From assembly GCA_900446925.1 (NCBI GenBank), contig UAVY01000004.1:248001-312000 (forward strand): 64,000 nt of DNA. Reading direction: 5' to 3'. Positions 1 to 11,272 of the stretch are shown piece after piece; position 1 is the stretch's first letter; every line of letters begins with the position of its first letter. The notes under the pieces are model-generated. The model was not told where the DNA came from, did no database searches, and saw only the letters and a list, made by a program, of their open reading frames with translations. Source of the stretch: Citrobacter koseri (GTDB lineage Bacteria; Pseudomonadota; Gammaproteobacteria; Enterobacterales; Enterobacteriaceae). Both the position numbers and the translations under genes were made by a program.

Positions 1-1626
1 CGGCCAAAACAAGCGCTCAGGGTTGGTCTGGTGGACGAAGTCGTGCCGCACGCCATTTTGCTTGAGGCCGCCGTGGAACTGGCGATTAAAGGGCGTTCCG
101 CTCAGCGGAATTTACCGGTGCGTGAGCGTATTCTGGCCGGGCCGCTTGGGCGCACGCTGCTGTTTCGTATGGTCAGTAAAAAAACCGGGCAGAAAACGCA
201 GGGTAATTACCCGGCGACAGAGCGAATCCTTGAGGTGATTGAAACCGGGCTGTCGCAGGGAAGCAGCAGCGGATACGACGCGGAAGCGCGGGCGTTTGGC
301 GAACTGGCGATGACGCCGCAGTCGCAGGCGTTGCGGAATATCTTTTTTGCCAGCACCGAAGTGAAAAAAGATCCGGGGAGCGACGCGCAGCCTGGTCCGT
401 TAGCCAGCGTAGGCGTGCTGGGCGGAGGTCTGATGGGCGGCGGTATTGCTTACGTGACGGCCTGTAAAGGCGGCTTGCCGGTTCGCATCAAAGATATTAA
501 TGCCAAAGGCATCAACCACGCGCTGAAGTACAGCTGGGATCAGCTTGAAACCAAAGTTCGCCGCCGTCATATCAAAGCGGGCGAACGCGACAAACAGCTG
601 GCGCTAATCTCCGGCTCAACGGATTACCGCGGCTTCTCGCATCGGGATCTGGTTATTGAAGCGGTGTTTGAAGATCTGGCGTTAAAACAGCAGATGGTGG
701 CGGAAGTCGAGCAAAACTGCGCTCCTCACACCATTTTTGCCTCCAACACCTCATCTTTACCCATCGGCGACATCGCGGCTAACGCGGCCAGGCCTGAGCA
801 GGTGATTGGTTTGCACTTCTTTAGCCCGGTAGAAAAAATGCCGTTGGTGGAGGTCATTCCTCATGCGACAACCTCCGCGCAGACGATCGCCACGACCGTT
901 AAGCTGGCGAAAAAACAGGGCAAAACGCCGATTGTGGTCAGCGATAAAGCCGGGTTCTACGTTAATCGTATTCTTGCCCCGTATATCAACGAAGCAATAC
1001 GGTTGCTGACCGAAGGCGAACGCGTTGAAGCGATCGACGCCGCGCTGGTCAAGTTTGGTTTTCCGGTCGGGCCAATCCAACTTTTGGATGAGGTTGGCAT
1101 CGATACAGGCACTAAAATTATACCTGTACTGGAGGCCGCTTACGGCGAACGTTTTAGCGCGCCTGCAAACGTTGTTGCCTCAATTTTGAATGACGATCGC
1201 AAAGGCAGAAAAAATGGTCGCGGTTTCTATCTTTATGGCGTGAAAGGGCGTAAAAGCAAAAAACAGGTCGACCCTGCAATTTATAGGCTTATTGGTACGC
1301 AAGGGCAGAGCCGACTTTCTGCGCAGCAAATGGCTGAGCGGTGCGTGATGTTAATGCTCAATGAAGCGGCGCGCTGCTTTGATGAGAAGGTGATCCGCAG
1401 CGCGCGTGATGGCGACATCGGCGCGGTATTTGGTATTGGTTTTCCGCCGTTTCTTGGCGGCCCGTTCCGTTATATGGACACTCTCGGCGCGGGTGAAGTG
1501 GTTGCGGTTCTGCAACGACTGGCTACGCAGTATGGCGACCGGTTTACCCCGTGCGAGCGCTTATTGCGGATGGCTGAACGCGGTGAACGTTTCTGGAACA
1601 GTGGGGAAACAGACCTGAAGGAATAA
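1..1626 (+). CDS. fadJ: FadJ, fatty acid oxidation complex alpha subunit (5' end missing)
   Basis: FadJ is the bifunctional enoyl-CoA hydratase / 3-hydroxyacyl-CoA dehydrogenase of the anaerobic beta-oxidation complex with FadI. The frame is open from base 1, so roughly the first 174 residues of a ~715-residue protein lie outside the window. What remains is the tail of the hydratase domain, then the dehydrogenase: Rossmann motif [10 protein letters not shown] (bases ~421-450), SNTSSLPI, the catalytic-His segment [11 protein letters not shown], and DKAGFYVNR. No frameshift is seen. The GTG at base 31 is internal, not the start. Confidence 0.97.
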   Translation, partial: RPKQALRVGLVDEVVPHAILLEAAVELAIKGRSAQRNLPVRERILAGPLGRTLLFRMVSKKTGQKTQGNYPATERILEVIETGLSQGSSSGYDAEARAFGELAMTPQSQALRNIFFASTEVKKDPGSDAQPGPLASVGVLGGGLMGGGIAYVTACKGGLPVRIKDINAKGINHALKYSWDQLETKVRRRHIKAGERDKQLALISGSTDYRGFSHRDLVIEAVFEDLALKQQMVAEVEQNCAPHTIFASNTSSLPIGDIAANAARPEQVIGLHFFSPVEKMPLVEVIPHATTSAQTIATTVKLAKKQGKTPIVVSDKAGFYVNRILAPYINEAIRLLTEGERVEAIDAALVKFGFPVGPIQLLDEVGIDTGTKIIPVLEAAYGERFSAPANVVASILNDDRKGRKNGRGFYLYGVKGRKSKKQVDPAIYRLIGTQGQSRLSAQQMAERCVMLMLNEAARCFDEKVIRSARDGDIGAVFGIGFPPFLGGPFRYMDTLGAGEVVAVLQRLATQYGDRFTPCERLLRMAERGERFWNSGETDLKE

Positions 1627-1832
1627 GGTCATATCAGGACGAGACCGCACCGAATGACTGTGTGGTGGTCAATTTGTAAACAAAGATTGACTATACTTAC
1701 GCCATTGAGGTAAAAAACAGCGTTTCATTCGGTGAATGGATAAGGCACAATGCCGGCCACCGCATTTTTATCATACCCGTCAGGGTTTTTGCTAAGAATG
1801 TGGGTGATTCTGGTTAACAAAAGCGGTGCAAT

Positions 1833-2318
1833 ATGCAAGTTTTTATCATGCGTCACGGCGACGCGGCCCTCGATGCCGCCAGTGATTCGGTTCGTCCCTT
1901 AACCTCGTGTGGTTGTGACGAATCCCGCCTTATGGCGAACTGGCTGAAAGGTCAAAAAGTGGATATCGAACGTGTTCTGGTGAGCCCGTTTCTACGAGCC
2001 GAACAAACGTTGGATGTGGTAGGGGAGTGTATGAACCTGCCTGGCAATGTGGACGTTTTGCCGGAGCTTACTCCTTGCGGCGATGTCGGTATGGTCAGCG
2101 CCTGGTTACAGACGCTGGCGAATGAAGGCGTCGCATCGGTGTTAGTGATCTCTCACCTGCCTTTGGTGGGATATCTGGTGTCTGAACTCTGTCCTGGCGA
2201 GACGCCGCCAATGTTCACCACATCTGCGATTGCCAGCGTAACGCTTGATGAAAGCGGCAAAGGGATTTTCAACTGGCAGATGAGCCCGTGTAATCTGAAA
2301 ATGGCAAAAGCGATTTAA
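1833..2318 (+). CDS. sixA: SixA, phosphohistidine phosphatase
   Basis: SixA is a small cytoplasmic histidine-phosphatase-superfamily enzyme; in E. coli it acts on phosphohistidine of ArcB and on the nitrogen PTS protein NPr. The 161 residues match the family length. The catalytic RHG triad is at residues 7-9 (MRHGD) and the second histidine is in ISHLPLVGY. It stands alone behind a ~200-base gap after fadJ and is followed by REP elements. In E. coli K-12 a fimbrial operon (yfcO-yfcV) lies between sixA and smrB; it is absent here. Confidence 0.96.
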   Translation: MQVFIMRHGDAALDAASDSVRPLTSCGCDESRLMANWLKGQKVDIERVLVSPFLRAEQTLDVVGECMNLPGNVDVLPELTPCGDVGMVSAWLQTLANEGVASVLVISHLPLVGYLVSELCPGETPPMFTTSAIASVTLDESGKGIFNWQMSPCNLKMAKAI

Positions 2319-2344
2319 CGTTATTATCGTCGGTTGGATACTGT

Positions 2345-2427
2345 GCCTGATGGCGCTTCGCTTATCAGGCCTACATCCTGCACTGACTCCGTAGGCCGGA
2401 TAAGGCGCTTGCGCCGCCATCCGGCAA
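2345..2427. repeat. REP pair (BIME) between sixA and smrB
   Basis: Two inverted palindromic units: GCCTGATGGCG...TATCAGGCCTAC at 2345-2372 and TAGGCCGGATAAGGCG...CGCCATCCGGC at 2391-2425. This is the standard enterobacterial REP layout in the 3' gap between the convergent genes sixA and smrB. Confidence 0.9.
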
Positions 2428-2436
2428 TCGGCATTG

Positions 2437-2988
2437 TCAGGGAAGCTCCGGCGGCAACCACTCTTCTACTTCAATCAATACCAACAGCGCAGCGTCCCCG
2501 CCGTACTCTTTTGGCGCCTGATGGAAGGCCATAACGTGCGGATGTTGCGCCAGCCATAACGGCGTTTGTTGCTTAAGAATATGCTTTCCGTGGCCGTGCA
2601 TCACACAGGCGCAAAAGACATGCTCGCGGCGACAGGCGGCAATCAGCGCCCCCAGCTCTTGTTTGGCCTGCTGTTGCGTCAGACCGTGCAAATCCAGGAA
2701 CAACTCCGGCGAATAGTCGCCCCGACGCATTTTCTTCAGCTCGAAATGGCTGACGTCGGCACGTACATATTTCACCGGGCCGTCGGTATTCAATAACGGT
2801 TGAAATTCATCGGAGAAATAGTGGCTGGCATCAGCCTGCTCCTGTATCAGACGCTTGACCGGGACTTCTGTGATTTTTTTACGTTGCGGTCGGTGGACAA
2901 TGGTGTCCTGCTTAATCTGGCGGGTGCCGGTCATTAACTGCCGGAACAACGCCTGGTCCTCCTCGCTGAGCGATGTTTTCTTTTTCAT
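2437..2988 (-). CDS. smrB: SmrB, collision-sensing ribosome rescue endonuclease
   Basis: SmrB is an Smr-domain endonuclease that cleaves mRNA between collided ribosomes in E. coli. The 183 residues have a charged N-terminal extension and a C-terminal Smr domain with DLHG at 99-102 and HGHGKH at 131-136. The ATG is preceded on the minus strand by a divergent spacer shared with prmB. The gene is intact and its neighbours are as in E. coli, apart from the missing fimbrial operon on the sixA side. Confidence 0.95.
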
Positions 2989-3153
2989 TCGAACGTCTCA
3001 TCTTTTATTTTGCGTTAGTTTACCCGACTCAGGGGACATTCGTTCAGCCAAAACGCAATTTTCACGCTCTGGCGCCGCGTGAGTGCTGATTTATCGCCGT
3101 CTTCGTGGCAAACTAGCCGCCGAATTTAATGCGAGCATGCCCTGGAGGAATAC

Positions 3154-4086
3154 GTGGATAAAATTTTCGTCGATGAAGCAGTGAGTGAGCTGCATACCAT
3201 TCAGGACATGTTGCGCTGGGCGGTAAGCCGGTTTAGCGCAGCGAATATCTGGTATGGTCACGGCACGGACAACCCGTGGGATGAGGCCGTACAGCTGGTG
3301 CTGCCGTCACTTTATCTGCCGCTGGATATTCCAGAAGACATGCGCACCGCGCGCCTGACGTCCAGCGAACGTCACCGCATTGTTGAACGGGTCATTCGCC
3401 GTGTCAACGAGCGTATTCCGGTGGCCTACCTGACCAATAAAGCCTGGTTCTGCGGCCATGAATTCTATGTTGATGAACGCGTATTAGTGCCGCGTTCGCC
3501 GATTGGCGAGCTGATCAACAACCGCTTCGCGGGGCTTATCAGCGAGCAGCCGCACCACATTCTGGATATGTGTACTGGCAGCGGATGTATCGCTATCGCC
3601 TGTGCTTATGCTTTCCCGGAGGCGGAAGTGGATGCCGTTGATATCTCCAGCGACGCGTTAGCCGTAACTGAACACAACATTGAAGAGCACGGTCTGCTCA
3701 ACCATGTCACGCCGATTCGCTCCGATCTGTTCCGCGATCTGCCGAAAGTGCAGTATGACCTGATTGTGACGAACCCGCCGTACGTTGATGCGGAAGATAT
3801 GTCCGACCTGCCGAATGAATATCGTCATGAACCTGAACTGGGCCTGGCGTCCGGCACTGACGGTTTAAAACTGACCCGCCGTATTCTGGGCAACGCGCCG
3901 GACTACTTGTCCGATGACGGTATTCTGATTTGTGAAGTCGGAAACAGCATGGTACATCTGATAGAACAATATCCCGATGTACCGTTTACCTGGCTGGAGT
4001 TCGATAACGGCGGCGACGGCGTCTTTATGCTGACGAAAGCGCAGCTCATTGCGGCTCGCGAGCATTTCAGCATCTATAAAGATTAA
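3154..4086 (+). CDS. prmB: PrmB, ribosomal protein uL3 glutamine methyltransferase
   Basis: PrmB methylates a glutamine of ribosomal protein uL3 using S-adenosylmethionine. The 310 residues match the family. The SAM-binding motif is DMCTGSGCI at 138-146 and the glutamine-methyltransferase signature NPPY is at 207-210. The start is GTG, supported by GGAGG seven bases upstream and by homology ([10 protein letters not shown]). It is divergent from smrB and lies 38 bases before aroC, probably cotranscribed with it. Confidence 0.97.
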   Translation: MDKIFVDEAVSELHTIQDMLRWAVSRFSAANIWYGHGTDNPWDEAVQLVLPSLYLPLDIPEDMRTARLTSSERHRIVERVIRRVNERIPVAYLTNKAWFCGHEFYVDERVLVPRSPIGELINNRFAGLISEQPHHILDMCTGSGCIAIACAYAFPEAEVDAVDISSDALAVTEHNIEEHGLLNHVTPIRSDLFRDLPKVQYDLIVTNPPYVDAEDMSDLPNEYRHEPELGLASGTDGLKLTRRILGNAPDYLSDDGILICEVGNSMVHLIEQYPDVPFTWLEFDNGGDGVFMLTKAQLIAAREHFSIYKD

Positions 4087-4124
4087 TCAACGGTCAACAA
4101 CACAACAACGATAACGGAGCCGTG

Positions 4125-5210
4125 ATGGCAGGAAATACACTTGGACAACTCTTTCGCGTAACGACTTTTGGTGAATCACACGGGCTGGCGCTCGGTTGTA
4201 TCGTTGATGGCGTTCCGCCGGGCATTCCGCTAACGGAAGCCGACCTGCAACACGATCTCGACAGACGCCGTCCGGGAACCTCGCGTTACACGACCCAGCG
4301 TCGTGAACCGGACCAGGTGAAAATTCTCTCCGGCGTCTTTGAAGGCGTGACGACGGGCACCAGCATTGGCCTGTTGATTGAAAATACCGATCAGCGTTCA
4401 CAAGATTACAGCGCCATTAAGGACGTTTTCCGCCCGGGCCATGCCGACTATACCTACGAGCAGAAATACGGTCTGCGCGATTACCGTGGCGGCGGTCGTT
4501 CTTCCGCTCGTGAAACGGCGATGCGCGTCGCGGCTGGCGCGATTGCTAAAAAATATCTGGCGGAGAAACACGGCATCGTCATTCAGGGGTGTCTGACCCA
4601 GATGGGCGATATTCCGCTTGAAATCAAAGACTGGCAGCAGGTTGAACAAAACCCGTTTTTCTGTCCTGATCCAGATAAAATCGACGCGCTGGATGAACTG
4701 ATGCGCGCCCTGAAGAAAGAGGGCGATTCGATTGGGGCAAAAGTGACCGTCGTGGCAAACGGCGTTCCGGCAGGGCTTGGTGAACCGGTCTTTGACCGTC
4801 TGGATGCGGACATCGCTCATGCGCTGATGAGCATCAACGCGGTAAAAGGCGTGGAGATTGGCGATGGGTTTGATGTGGTCGCGTTGCGAGGTAGCCAGAA
4901 TCGCGATGAAATTACCAAAGAGGGCTTCCTGAGCAACCATGCGGGCGGTATTCTCGGCGGTATCAGCAGCGGGCAACAAATTGTTGCACATATGGCGCTG
5001 AAACCCACTTCCAGTATTACGGTGCCGGGACGTACGATTAACCGCTTTGGTGAAGAAGTCGAGATGATCACCAAAGGGCGTCACGATCCGTGCGTTGGGA
5101 TCCGCGCCGTGCCGATCGCTGAGGCCATGCTGGCGATCGTGCTGATGGATCACCTTCTGCGTCAGCGCGCGCAAAATGCGGATGTAAAGACTGATATTCC
5201 ACGCTGGTAA
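4125..5210 (+). CDS. aroC: AroC, chorismate synthase
   Basis: AroC converts EPSP to chorismate, the last step of the shikimate pathway, using reduced FMN. The 361 residues are the usual length. TTFGESHG near the N-terminus, [10 protein letters not shown] and the glycine/serine segment [11 protein letters not shown] are family signatures. I start at the ATG at 4125, not the GTG one codon earlier, because MAGNT is the conserved N-terminus and GGAG lies upstream. The stop is three bases before the mepA start, so the two genes are likely one transcript. Confidence 0.97.
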   Translation: MAGNTLGQLFRVTTFGESHGLALGCIVDGVPPGIPLTEADLQHDLDRRRPGTSRYTTQRREPDQVKILSGVFEGVTTGTSIGLLIENTDQRSQDYSAIKDVFRPGHADYTYEQKYGLRDYRGGGRSSARETAMRVAAGAIAKKYLAEKHGIVIQGCLTQMGDIPLEIKDWQQVEQNPFFCPDPDKIDALDELMRALKKEGDSIGAKVTVVANGVPAGLGEPVFDRLDADIAHALMSINAVKGVEIGDGFDVVALRGSQNRDEITKEGFLSNHAGGILGGISSGQQIVAHMALKPTSSITVPGRTINRFGEEVEMITKGRHDPCVGIRAVPIAEAMLAIVLMDHLLRQRAQNADVKTDIPRW

Positions 5211-5213
5211 TCA

Positions 5214-6038
5214 ATGAAAAAAACGGCACTCGCGTTGCTGGCTCTTCTGGTCAGCAGCGCCAGCCTGGCGGCGACGCCCTGGCAGAAAATTACGCATCCT
5301 GTTCCCGGAAGTGCGCAATCCATCGGCGGCTTTTCGAATGGCTGCATTGTTGGGGCAGACACGCTTCCCGTGCAGTCCGAACACTATCAGGTGATGCGTA
5401 CCGATCAGCGCCGCTATTTTGGTCATCCCGATCTCGTGATGTTTATTCAACGACTGAGCACTCAGGTCAGCAACCTTGGGTTTGGAACGGTGTTGATCGG
5501 CGATATGGGGATGCCTGCGGGCGGGCGGTTCAACGGCGGACATGCCAGCCACCAGACCGGGCTCGATGTTGATATTTTTCTGCAACTGCCGAAAACACGC
5601 TGGACGCAGGCGCAGCTACTGCGACCTCAGGCAATTGACCTAGTCTCCCGCGACGGCAAACATGTGGTGCCTTCGCTGTGGAAGCCGGAAATTTCCAGCC
5701 TGATCAAACTGGCGGCGGAAGATAACGACGTCACGCGTATTTTTGTTAATCCTGCCATTAAACAGCAGTTATGCCTGGATGCCGGAACCGACCGTGACTG
5801 GTTGCGTAAAGTGCGACCCTGGTTCCAGCATCGTGCGCATATGCATGTACGATTACGTTGCCCTGCCGACAGCCTGGAGTGCGAAGATCAGCCTTTGCCT
5901 CCGACTGGCGATGGATGCGGCGCAGAACTACAAAGTTGGTTTGAACCTCCTGAACCTGGAACAACAAAGCCTGAGAAGAAGACACCGCCACCGTTGCCGC
6001 CTTCCTGCCAGGCGCTACTGGATGAGCATGTACTCTAA
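5214..6038 (+). CDS. mepA: MepA, penicillin-insensitive murein DD-endopeptidase
   Basis: MepA is a periplasmic LAS-family zinc peptidase that cuts D-alanyl-meso-diaminopimelyl crosslinks in peptidoglycan. The 274 residues start with a clear signal peptide ([20 protein letters not shown]). Zinc-ligand segments are [11 protein letters not shown] and HMHVRLRCP. The C-terminus is proline-rich. It follows aroC by three bases and its stop overlaps the yfcA start by one base. Confidence 0.96.
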   Translation: MKKTALALLALLVSSASLAATPWQKITHPVPGSAQSIGGFSNGCIVGADTLPVQSEHYQVMRTDQRRYFGHPDLVMFIQRLSTQVSNLGFGTVLIGDMGMPAGGRFNGGHASHQTGLDVDIFLQLPKTRWTQAQLLRPQAIDLVSRDGKHVVPSLWKPEISSLIKLAAEDNDVTRIFVNPAIKQQLCLDAGTDRDWLRKVRPWFQHRAHMHVRLRCPADSLECEDQPLPPTGDGCGAELQSWFEPPEPGTTKPEKKTPPPLPPSCQALLDEHVL

Positions 6039-6848
6039 TGGACAATTTTTTAAATCTGTTTATGGTGTCCCCGCTGTTATTGATTGTTCTTTTTTTCGTG
6101 GCAATGCTGGCTGGGTTTATTGATTCGCTGGCGGGGGGGAGGCGGCTTATTAACGATCCCTGCATTAATGGCGGCAGGCATGTCGCCAGCACAGGCGCTG
6201 GCGACCAATAAATTGCAGGCCTGCGGCGGCTCACTCTCCGCGTCAATCTATTTCATTCGTCGCAAAGTGGTCAATCTTGCCGATCAGAAACTCAATATTC
6301 TGATGACGTTCATTGGCTCAATGAGCGGCGCGTTACTGGTGCAATATGTCCAGGCGAGCATTTTGCGGCAGATTTTACCGGTGCTGGTTATTTGTATTGG
6401 CCTTTACTTCCTGTTGATGCCGAAACTCGGCGAAGAGGATCGTCAGCGTCGGCTTTATGGCCTGCCTTTCGCGCTGGTCGCCGGGGGCTGCGTCGGATTC
6501 TACGATGGCTTCTTCGGCCCGGCTGCCGGATCGTTTTACGCGCTGGCGTTTGTGATGCTGTGCGGGTACAACCTGGCGAAATCCACCGCCCATGCCAAAG
6601 TGTTGAATGCCACCTCGAATATTGGCGGCCTGTTGCTATTCGCTATTGGCGGTAAAGTCATTTGGGCGACAGGTTTCGTGATGCTGATTGGCCAGTTTCT
6701 GGGCGCTCGTATGGGCTCGCGACTGGTGTTAAGCAAAGGACAGAAGCTCATTCGCCCGATGATAGTCATCGTCTCTGCGGTGATGAGCGCCAAACTACTT
6801 TATGATAACCACGGACAGGAGATTCTCCACTTGCTGGGGATGAACTAA
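6038..6848 (+). CDS. yfcA: YfcA, TauE/SafE-family membrane protein (apparent frameshift)
   Basis: A multi-spanning inner-membrane protein of the TSUP (TauE/SafE) family of putative anion exporters; the substrate is unknown. The reading starts [10 protein letters not shown] at 6038 and shifts +1 in the seven-G run near 6132-6138. Removing one G joins LAGFIDSLAGGGGLLTIPAL and gives 269 residues, the E. coli length. The stop overlaps the epmC start (TAATG). I read the shift as a sequencing error; otherwise only the C-terminal 254 residues would be readable. Confidence 0.92.
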
Positions 6849-7396
6849 TGAACAGTACGCATCATTACCAACAGCTAATTGATATTTTTAACGGCTGCTT
6901 TGCCGACGATTTTAATACCCGTCTGATTAAAGGCGATGACGAACCGGTCTATCTTCCTGCTGATGCGGACGTGCCGTACCACCGGATTGTTTTTGCGCAC
7001 GGCTTTTACGCCAGCGCGCTGCATGAGATTTCGCACTGGTGTATTGCCGGAAAGGCGCGTCGCGAGCTGGTGGATTTTGGTTACTGGTATTGCCCGGATG
7101 GGCGTGATGCGCAAACCCAAAGCCAGTTTGAAGACGTGGAAGTGAAACCGCAGGCCTTTGACTGGCTGTTTTGCGTGGCGGCGGGCTATCCGTTTAACGT
7201 CAGTTGCGACAACCTGGAAGGGGACTTCGAACCGGATCGCGTGGTATTTCAGCGCCGGGTTCATGCCCAGGTGATGGAGTACCTGGAAAAAGGCATTCCT
7301 GAACGCCCGGCCCGGTTTATTAAAGCGTTACAGAATTATTATCACACGCCTGACATTACGGCGGAACAGTTCCCGTGGCCGGAAGCGCTCAACTGA
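6848..7396 (+). CDS. epmC: EpmC, elongation factor P hydroxylase
   Basis: EpmC hydroxylates the beta-lysylated lysine of EF-P, the last step after EpmA and EpmB. The 182 residues equal the E. coli length. The metal-binding-like HEISH is at 59-63, followed by the conserved DFGYWYCPDG. Its ATG overlaps the stop of yfcA, so it is translationally coupled in the aroC-mepA-yfcA-epmC-yfcL run. Confidence 0.95.
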   Translation: MNSTHHYQQLIDIFNGCFADDFNTRLIKGDDEPVYLPADADVPYHRIVFAHGFYASALHEISHWCIAGKARRELVDFGYWYCPDGRDAQTQSQFEDVEVKPQAFDWLFCVAAGYPFNVSCDNLEGDFEPDRVVFQRRVHAQVMEYLEKGIPERPARFIKALQNYYHTPDITAEQFPWPEALN

Positions 7397-7428
7397 GGCC
7401 GACGCCACGTTTACAATGAGGAAAGAAG

Positions 7429-7707
7429 ATGATCGCGGAGTTTGAATCACGCATTCTGGCATTAATCGACGATATGGTAGAGCACGCAAGCGATGACGAG
7501 CTGTTTGCCAGCGGATATCTGCGTGGCCACCTGACGTTAGCAGTTGCAGAACTGGAAGGCGGTGATGACCATTCCGCAGAAGCGGTGTATGCCAACGTCA
7601 CCGGCAGCCTGGAAAAAGCGATTGGCGCAGGCGAGTTGTCGCCGCGTGACCAGGCGTTAGTAAAAGAGATGTGGGATAACCTGTTCCAGAAGGCCATTAA
7701 CGCGTAG
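7429..7707 (+). CDS. yfcL: YfcL family protein, function unknown
   Basis: A 92-residue acidic, mostly helical cytoplasmic protein matching E. coli YfcL. No catalytic motif is visible. The start ATG follows GAGGAAAGAAG. It is the last gene of the prmB-to-yfcL run and is followed by a REP unit, which fits the end of the transcript. Function is not established. Confidence 0.92.
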   Translation: MIAEFESRILALIDDMVEHASDDELFASGYLRGHLTLAVAELEGGDDHSAEAVYANVTGSLEKAIGAGELSPRDQALVKEMWDNLFQKAINA

Positions 7708-7732
7708 GCCGGATGCGTCGCCATCCGGCATT
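7704..7732. repeat. REP unit between yfcL and mnmC
   Basis: A single palindromic unit, TAGGCCGGATGCGTCGCCATCCGGCA, sits in the gap between the convergent genes yfcL and mnmC. A degenerate GCCGGGTGGCG fragment follows at about 7741. Confidence 0.85.
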
Positions 7733-7775
7733 TTCACCTTGCCGGGTGGCGTTAACGTTCATCCAACGGATGGGC

Positions 7776-9779
7776 TTATTTCACCGCTTTTCCCTTCAAT
7801 AACTTCCGTACCCACAGACGATTCGGGTTTAACGCCGCCAGCGTGTCAGCATCCATCGGAATGGGCTCTTCACTCATTTGCGCCGCTAGAATTTCCGCGC
7901 AGAGCGGGGCTGAACACAACCCGCGCGATCCGAGCGCTCCCAGCATAAACAAATCAGGATAAACCGGCGCGCGTTCGGCGGCGTCTTTCTGTCTGGCAAG
8001 GGCGGCGTATTGTGCGAGCGTTGCATCATAGTCCGGCACATTTCCGACCATCGGCAGATGATCGCGCGTGGCGCAGCGTACGCCACAGCGCGCCGCTTTT
8101 TCGCTGATATCAACCTCTTTTGCCCATGCGGCATCCGGGAAGCAGTCGATCAAGCGCTGGCGATTCTGCTGCTGATCGTCTTCACGATAGGCAGTTTCCT
8201 CACTGCCGCGATGGTAACTGGCGCCAATGCAGTGCTGATGAGTGGCAGGGTTTTGCGGCGTGAGGTATCCGTCGTAGCACAGCACCTGGCGTAATGCGGA
8301 AAGCGCAGGCGTCGTCGGGATATGGCTCACCTGACCGGCCACCGAATAGACCGGTAACGGAAGCGTCTGGTCAACGTGGTTAATCTGATGCCCGTTTGCC
8401 AGCACGACCACCTCATGTTCAACTGCCTTACCCTCTGCAAATTGCAACTGCCAGTCTGTGGCCTGGCGCGAAAGGGCGGTGAGCGTGTGTGTATAATGCC
8501 TCCGCAGCCCTTGTGTGGCCGCCAGCGCCAGCAGCGCAGCGGTTAATTGTGCGGGGCACAGCCAGCCGCCAGCCGGATACGTTATTCCGCGACAGTGTGT
8601 CGCCACGCCTGTTTCCTGCTGCGCCTGGTCTGGATCTACAGCCACTGCGAGCGCATCGGGCAACGCCAGCGACAGCATCTGATCGATTTTGTGCTGGCTC
8701 TTTTCGTCCCAGCCCAGTTGCGTGACGCCGCACCAGTCATGGTCGAAAGTCACCGGCAACGCGTCATACAGACGCCGCGCGAACGTAAACGCGCTCGGGA
8801 AAAAGAGGTTAATCGCCGCATCGTGTTTGCTGAGCAGGGGATAAAGCGCCCCCTGGCGATTGCCGGATGCGCCTTGCGCGGGCTGTTCATCTGAACAATA
8901 GAGCGTTACCTGCCAGCCGCGGCGCAGAAGCGCCAGCGACAGCAGCGCGCTGGCGATGCCGCCGCCGATGATTGCGACGTCTCGTTTGGCGCTGCCGCTG
9001 CGGGTGAACCACGGCGTCGGGGAGGGGGACGTCAGCGTGTGCGCCATGACGCCGCAAAGCATTTCACGCTTGCGGCCAAAACCTTTGCGTTTTTTGCATC
9101 GTGAACCCTGCCTCCTGCAACCCCCGGCGCACGAATCCCGCAGAGGTAAACGTCGCCAGCGTTCCGCCGGGGCGAGCCAGTCGCGCCATGGTGGAAAACA
9201 GATTCTGCGTCCACATGTCAGGGTTTTTCGCAGGGGCAAAACCATCCAGAAACCAGGCGTCCACTTTCTGGTTCAGGGATTCATCCAGTTTCCCCGTCAG
9301 TTCATTAATATCGCCGAACCAGAGATCCAGCGTCACACGACCGTCATCAAGAATCAGGCGATGGCACCCGGCCAGCGGCAGCGGCCACTGTGCGTGTAGC
9401 TGCTGTGCCCAGGGGGCAAGCTCTGGCCAGTGTTGATGGGCTAACGCGAGATCGGCCTGCGTCAGGGGAAATTTTTCAAAACTGATAAAATGTAATCTTT
9501 GTAGCGTAGCCTCAGGGTGAGCGTCGCGAAACTGCGAGAACGCCTGCCAGAGCGTCAGGAAGTTAAGGCCAGTGCCGAAACCGCTCTCCCGCCACCACGA
9601 ATAATGGGCGAGGGTGCAGAGGAAAACGCTCCTCAAGCTGATTGCCGCCGAGAAAAACATAACGCGTCTCTTCCAGCCCATTATCATTGGAAAAGTAGAC
9701 GTCATCGAAATCTCGGGAAACAGGTGTACCCTCCAGCGTTGAATTCAAGGTTGGCAGGTTGTATAGCGTATTGTTTCAC
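7776..9779 (-). CDS. mnmC: MnmC, bifunctional tRNA mnm5s2U34 biosynthesis protein (three apparent frameshifts)
   Basis: MnmC makes mnm5s2U34 in tRNA. The N-terminal part is a SAM methyltransferase ([28 protein letters not shown]) and the C-terminal part an FAD oxidase ([20 protein letters not shown]). The frame breaks three times, each by one extra base: near 9733, 9588-9590 and in the six-T run 9090-9095. With these undone the product is 666 residues, close to E. coli's 668. The start is GTG at 9779 ([14 protein letters not shown]). The pieces match the family in full, so I consider the gene intact in the organism. It is divergent from fabB. Confidence 0.93.
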
Positions 9780-9854
9780 GTAAGTTACTCGTCTGACAGG
9801 CAGTGTCACGATCTTAGCGATGTGCGCCCGGAGGCGCAAATTTCCATATTAATT

Positions 9855-9870
9855 GGCTGATCGGACTTGT
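9855..9870. promoter_or_regulatory. Probable FadR site upstream of fabB
   Basis: GGCTGATCGGACTTGT resembles the FadR operator described for the fabB promoter, where FadR activates transcription. It directly abuts the FabR palindrome. Identified by similarity to the E. coli arrangement only. Confidence 0.6.
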
Positions 9871-9872
9871 TC

Positions 9873-9890
9873 GGCGTACAAGTGTACGCT
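9873..9890. promoter_or_regulatory. FabR operator upstream of fabB
   Basis: GGCGTACAAGTGTACGCT is an inverted repeat with arms GCGTAC and GTACGC around a four-base spacer. It matches the FabR palindrome found at fabA and fabB, where FabR represses unsaturated fatty acid synthesis. It is about 50 bases before the fabB ATG. Confidence 0.75.
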
Positions 9891-9937
9891 ATTGTGCGAG
9901 TCGAATCTTAAAATAGTGCGACTTACAGAGGTATTGA

Positions 9938-11159
9938 ATGAAACGTGCAGTGATTACTGGCCTGGGCATCGTTTCCAGCATCGGTAATAACCAGCAGGAA
10001 GTCCTGGCATCTCTGCGTGAAGGACGTTCAGGGATCACTTTCTCTCAGGAGCTGAAGGACTCCGGCATGCGTAGCCATGTTTGGGGTAACGTCAAACTGG
10101 ATACCACTGGCCTCATTGACCGCAAAGTAGTGCGCTTTATGAGCGACGCATCCATCTATGCTTACCTTTCTATGGAACAGGCGATTGCTGATGCGGGTCT
10201 CTCTGTAGAAACTTACCAGAATAACCCGCGCGTTGGCCTGATTGCAGGTTCCGGCGGCGGCTCCCCGAAATTCCAGGTCTTTGGCGCAGATGCCATGCGT
10301 AGCCCGCGTGGTCTGAAAGCCGTTGGCCCGTATGTAGTGACCAAAGCGATGGCCTCCGGCGTTTCTGCCTGCCTCGCTACGCCGTTTAAAATCCACGGCG
10401 TGAACTACTCCATCAGCTCTGCTTGCGCGACCTCTGCGCACTGCATCGGCAACGCGGTTGAACAGATTCAACTGGGCAAACAGGACATCGTCTTTGCCGG
10501 CGGCGGTGAAGAGCTGTGCTGGGAAATGGCGTGTGAATTCGATGCGATGGGCGCACTGTCCACCAAATACAACGACGATCCGTCTAAAGCTTCTCGTACC
10601 TATGATGCGAACCGTGATGGTTTCGTTATCGCGGGCGGCGGGCGGTATGGTTGTGGTTGAAGAACTGGAACACGCTCTGGCACGCGGCGCGCACATCTAT
10701 GCGGAAATTGTCGGTTACGGCGCAACGTCCGATGGCGCTGACATGGTTGCACCGTCAGGCGAAGGCGCAGTGCGCTGCATGCAGATGGCGATGCACGGTG
10801 TTGACACTCCGATTGACTACCTGAACTCCCACGGTACGTCTACGCCGGTAGGCGACGTGAAAGAGCTGGGCGCAATTCGTGAAGTCTTTGGCGATAAGAG
10901 CCCGGCTATCTCCGCGACCAAAGCGATGACCGGTCACTCTCTGGGTGCGGCTGGCGTGCAGGAAGCTATCTATTCGCTGCTGATGCTGGAACACGGCTTT
11001 ATCGCGCCGAGCATCAACATTGAAGAGATGGACGAGCAAGCGGCAGGTCTGAACATCGTAACCGAAGCCACCGATCGCGAACTGACGACCGTCATGTCCA
11101 ACAGCTTCGGCTTTGGCGGCACCAACGCGACGCTGGTTATGCGTAAGCTGAAAGCGTAA
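9938..11159 (+). CDS. fabB: FabB, beta-ketoacyl-ACP synthase I (apparent frameshift)
   Basis: FabB condenses acyl-ACP with malonyl-ACP and is required for unsaturated fatty acid synthesis; it is essential without added fatty acids. The catalytic triad is visible: Cys in [10 protein letters not shown], His in [11 protein letters not shown] and His in [10 protein letters not shown]. An extra G at 10640-10642 breaks the frame in [15 protein letters not shown]. Corrected length is 406 residues, the E. coli length. Loss of the second active-site half would be near-lethal, so a sequencing error is the sensible reading. Confidence 0.95.
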
Positions 11160-11172
11160 ATCTGAAGACGTT

Positions 11173-11244
11173 GGGCGGATAAGGCGTTTACGCCGCTATC
11201 CGACATCAACGTTTGCCTGATGGCGCTTCGCTTATCAGGCCTAC
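11173..11244. repeat. REP pair after fabB
   Basis: Two inverted REP units, GGGCGGATAAGGCG...CGCTATCCGAC (11173-11203) and GCCTGATGGCG...TATCAGGCCTAC (11214-11244), lie between fabB and its terminator. Confidence 0.87.
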
Positions 11245-11245
11245 A

Positions 11246-11272
11246 GGGGAGCCGATAATGGCTCCCTTTTTT
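11246..11272 (+). terminator. Rho-independent terminator of fabB
   Basis: GGGAGCC, loop GATAAT, GGCTCCC, then a T tract. It stops fabB transcription, and read on the other strand it lies at the end of the convergent lipoprotein gene, whose stop codon is at 11271. Confidence 0.85.

Noticed and set aside
4398..5174. 258-codon minus-strand frame inside aroC
   Set aside because: A shadow of the aroC codons with no ribosome site or homology; long antisense frames are common in GC-rich enteric genes.
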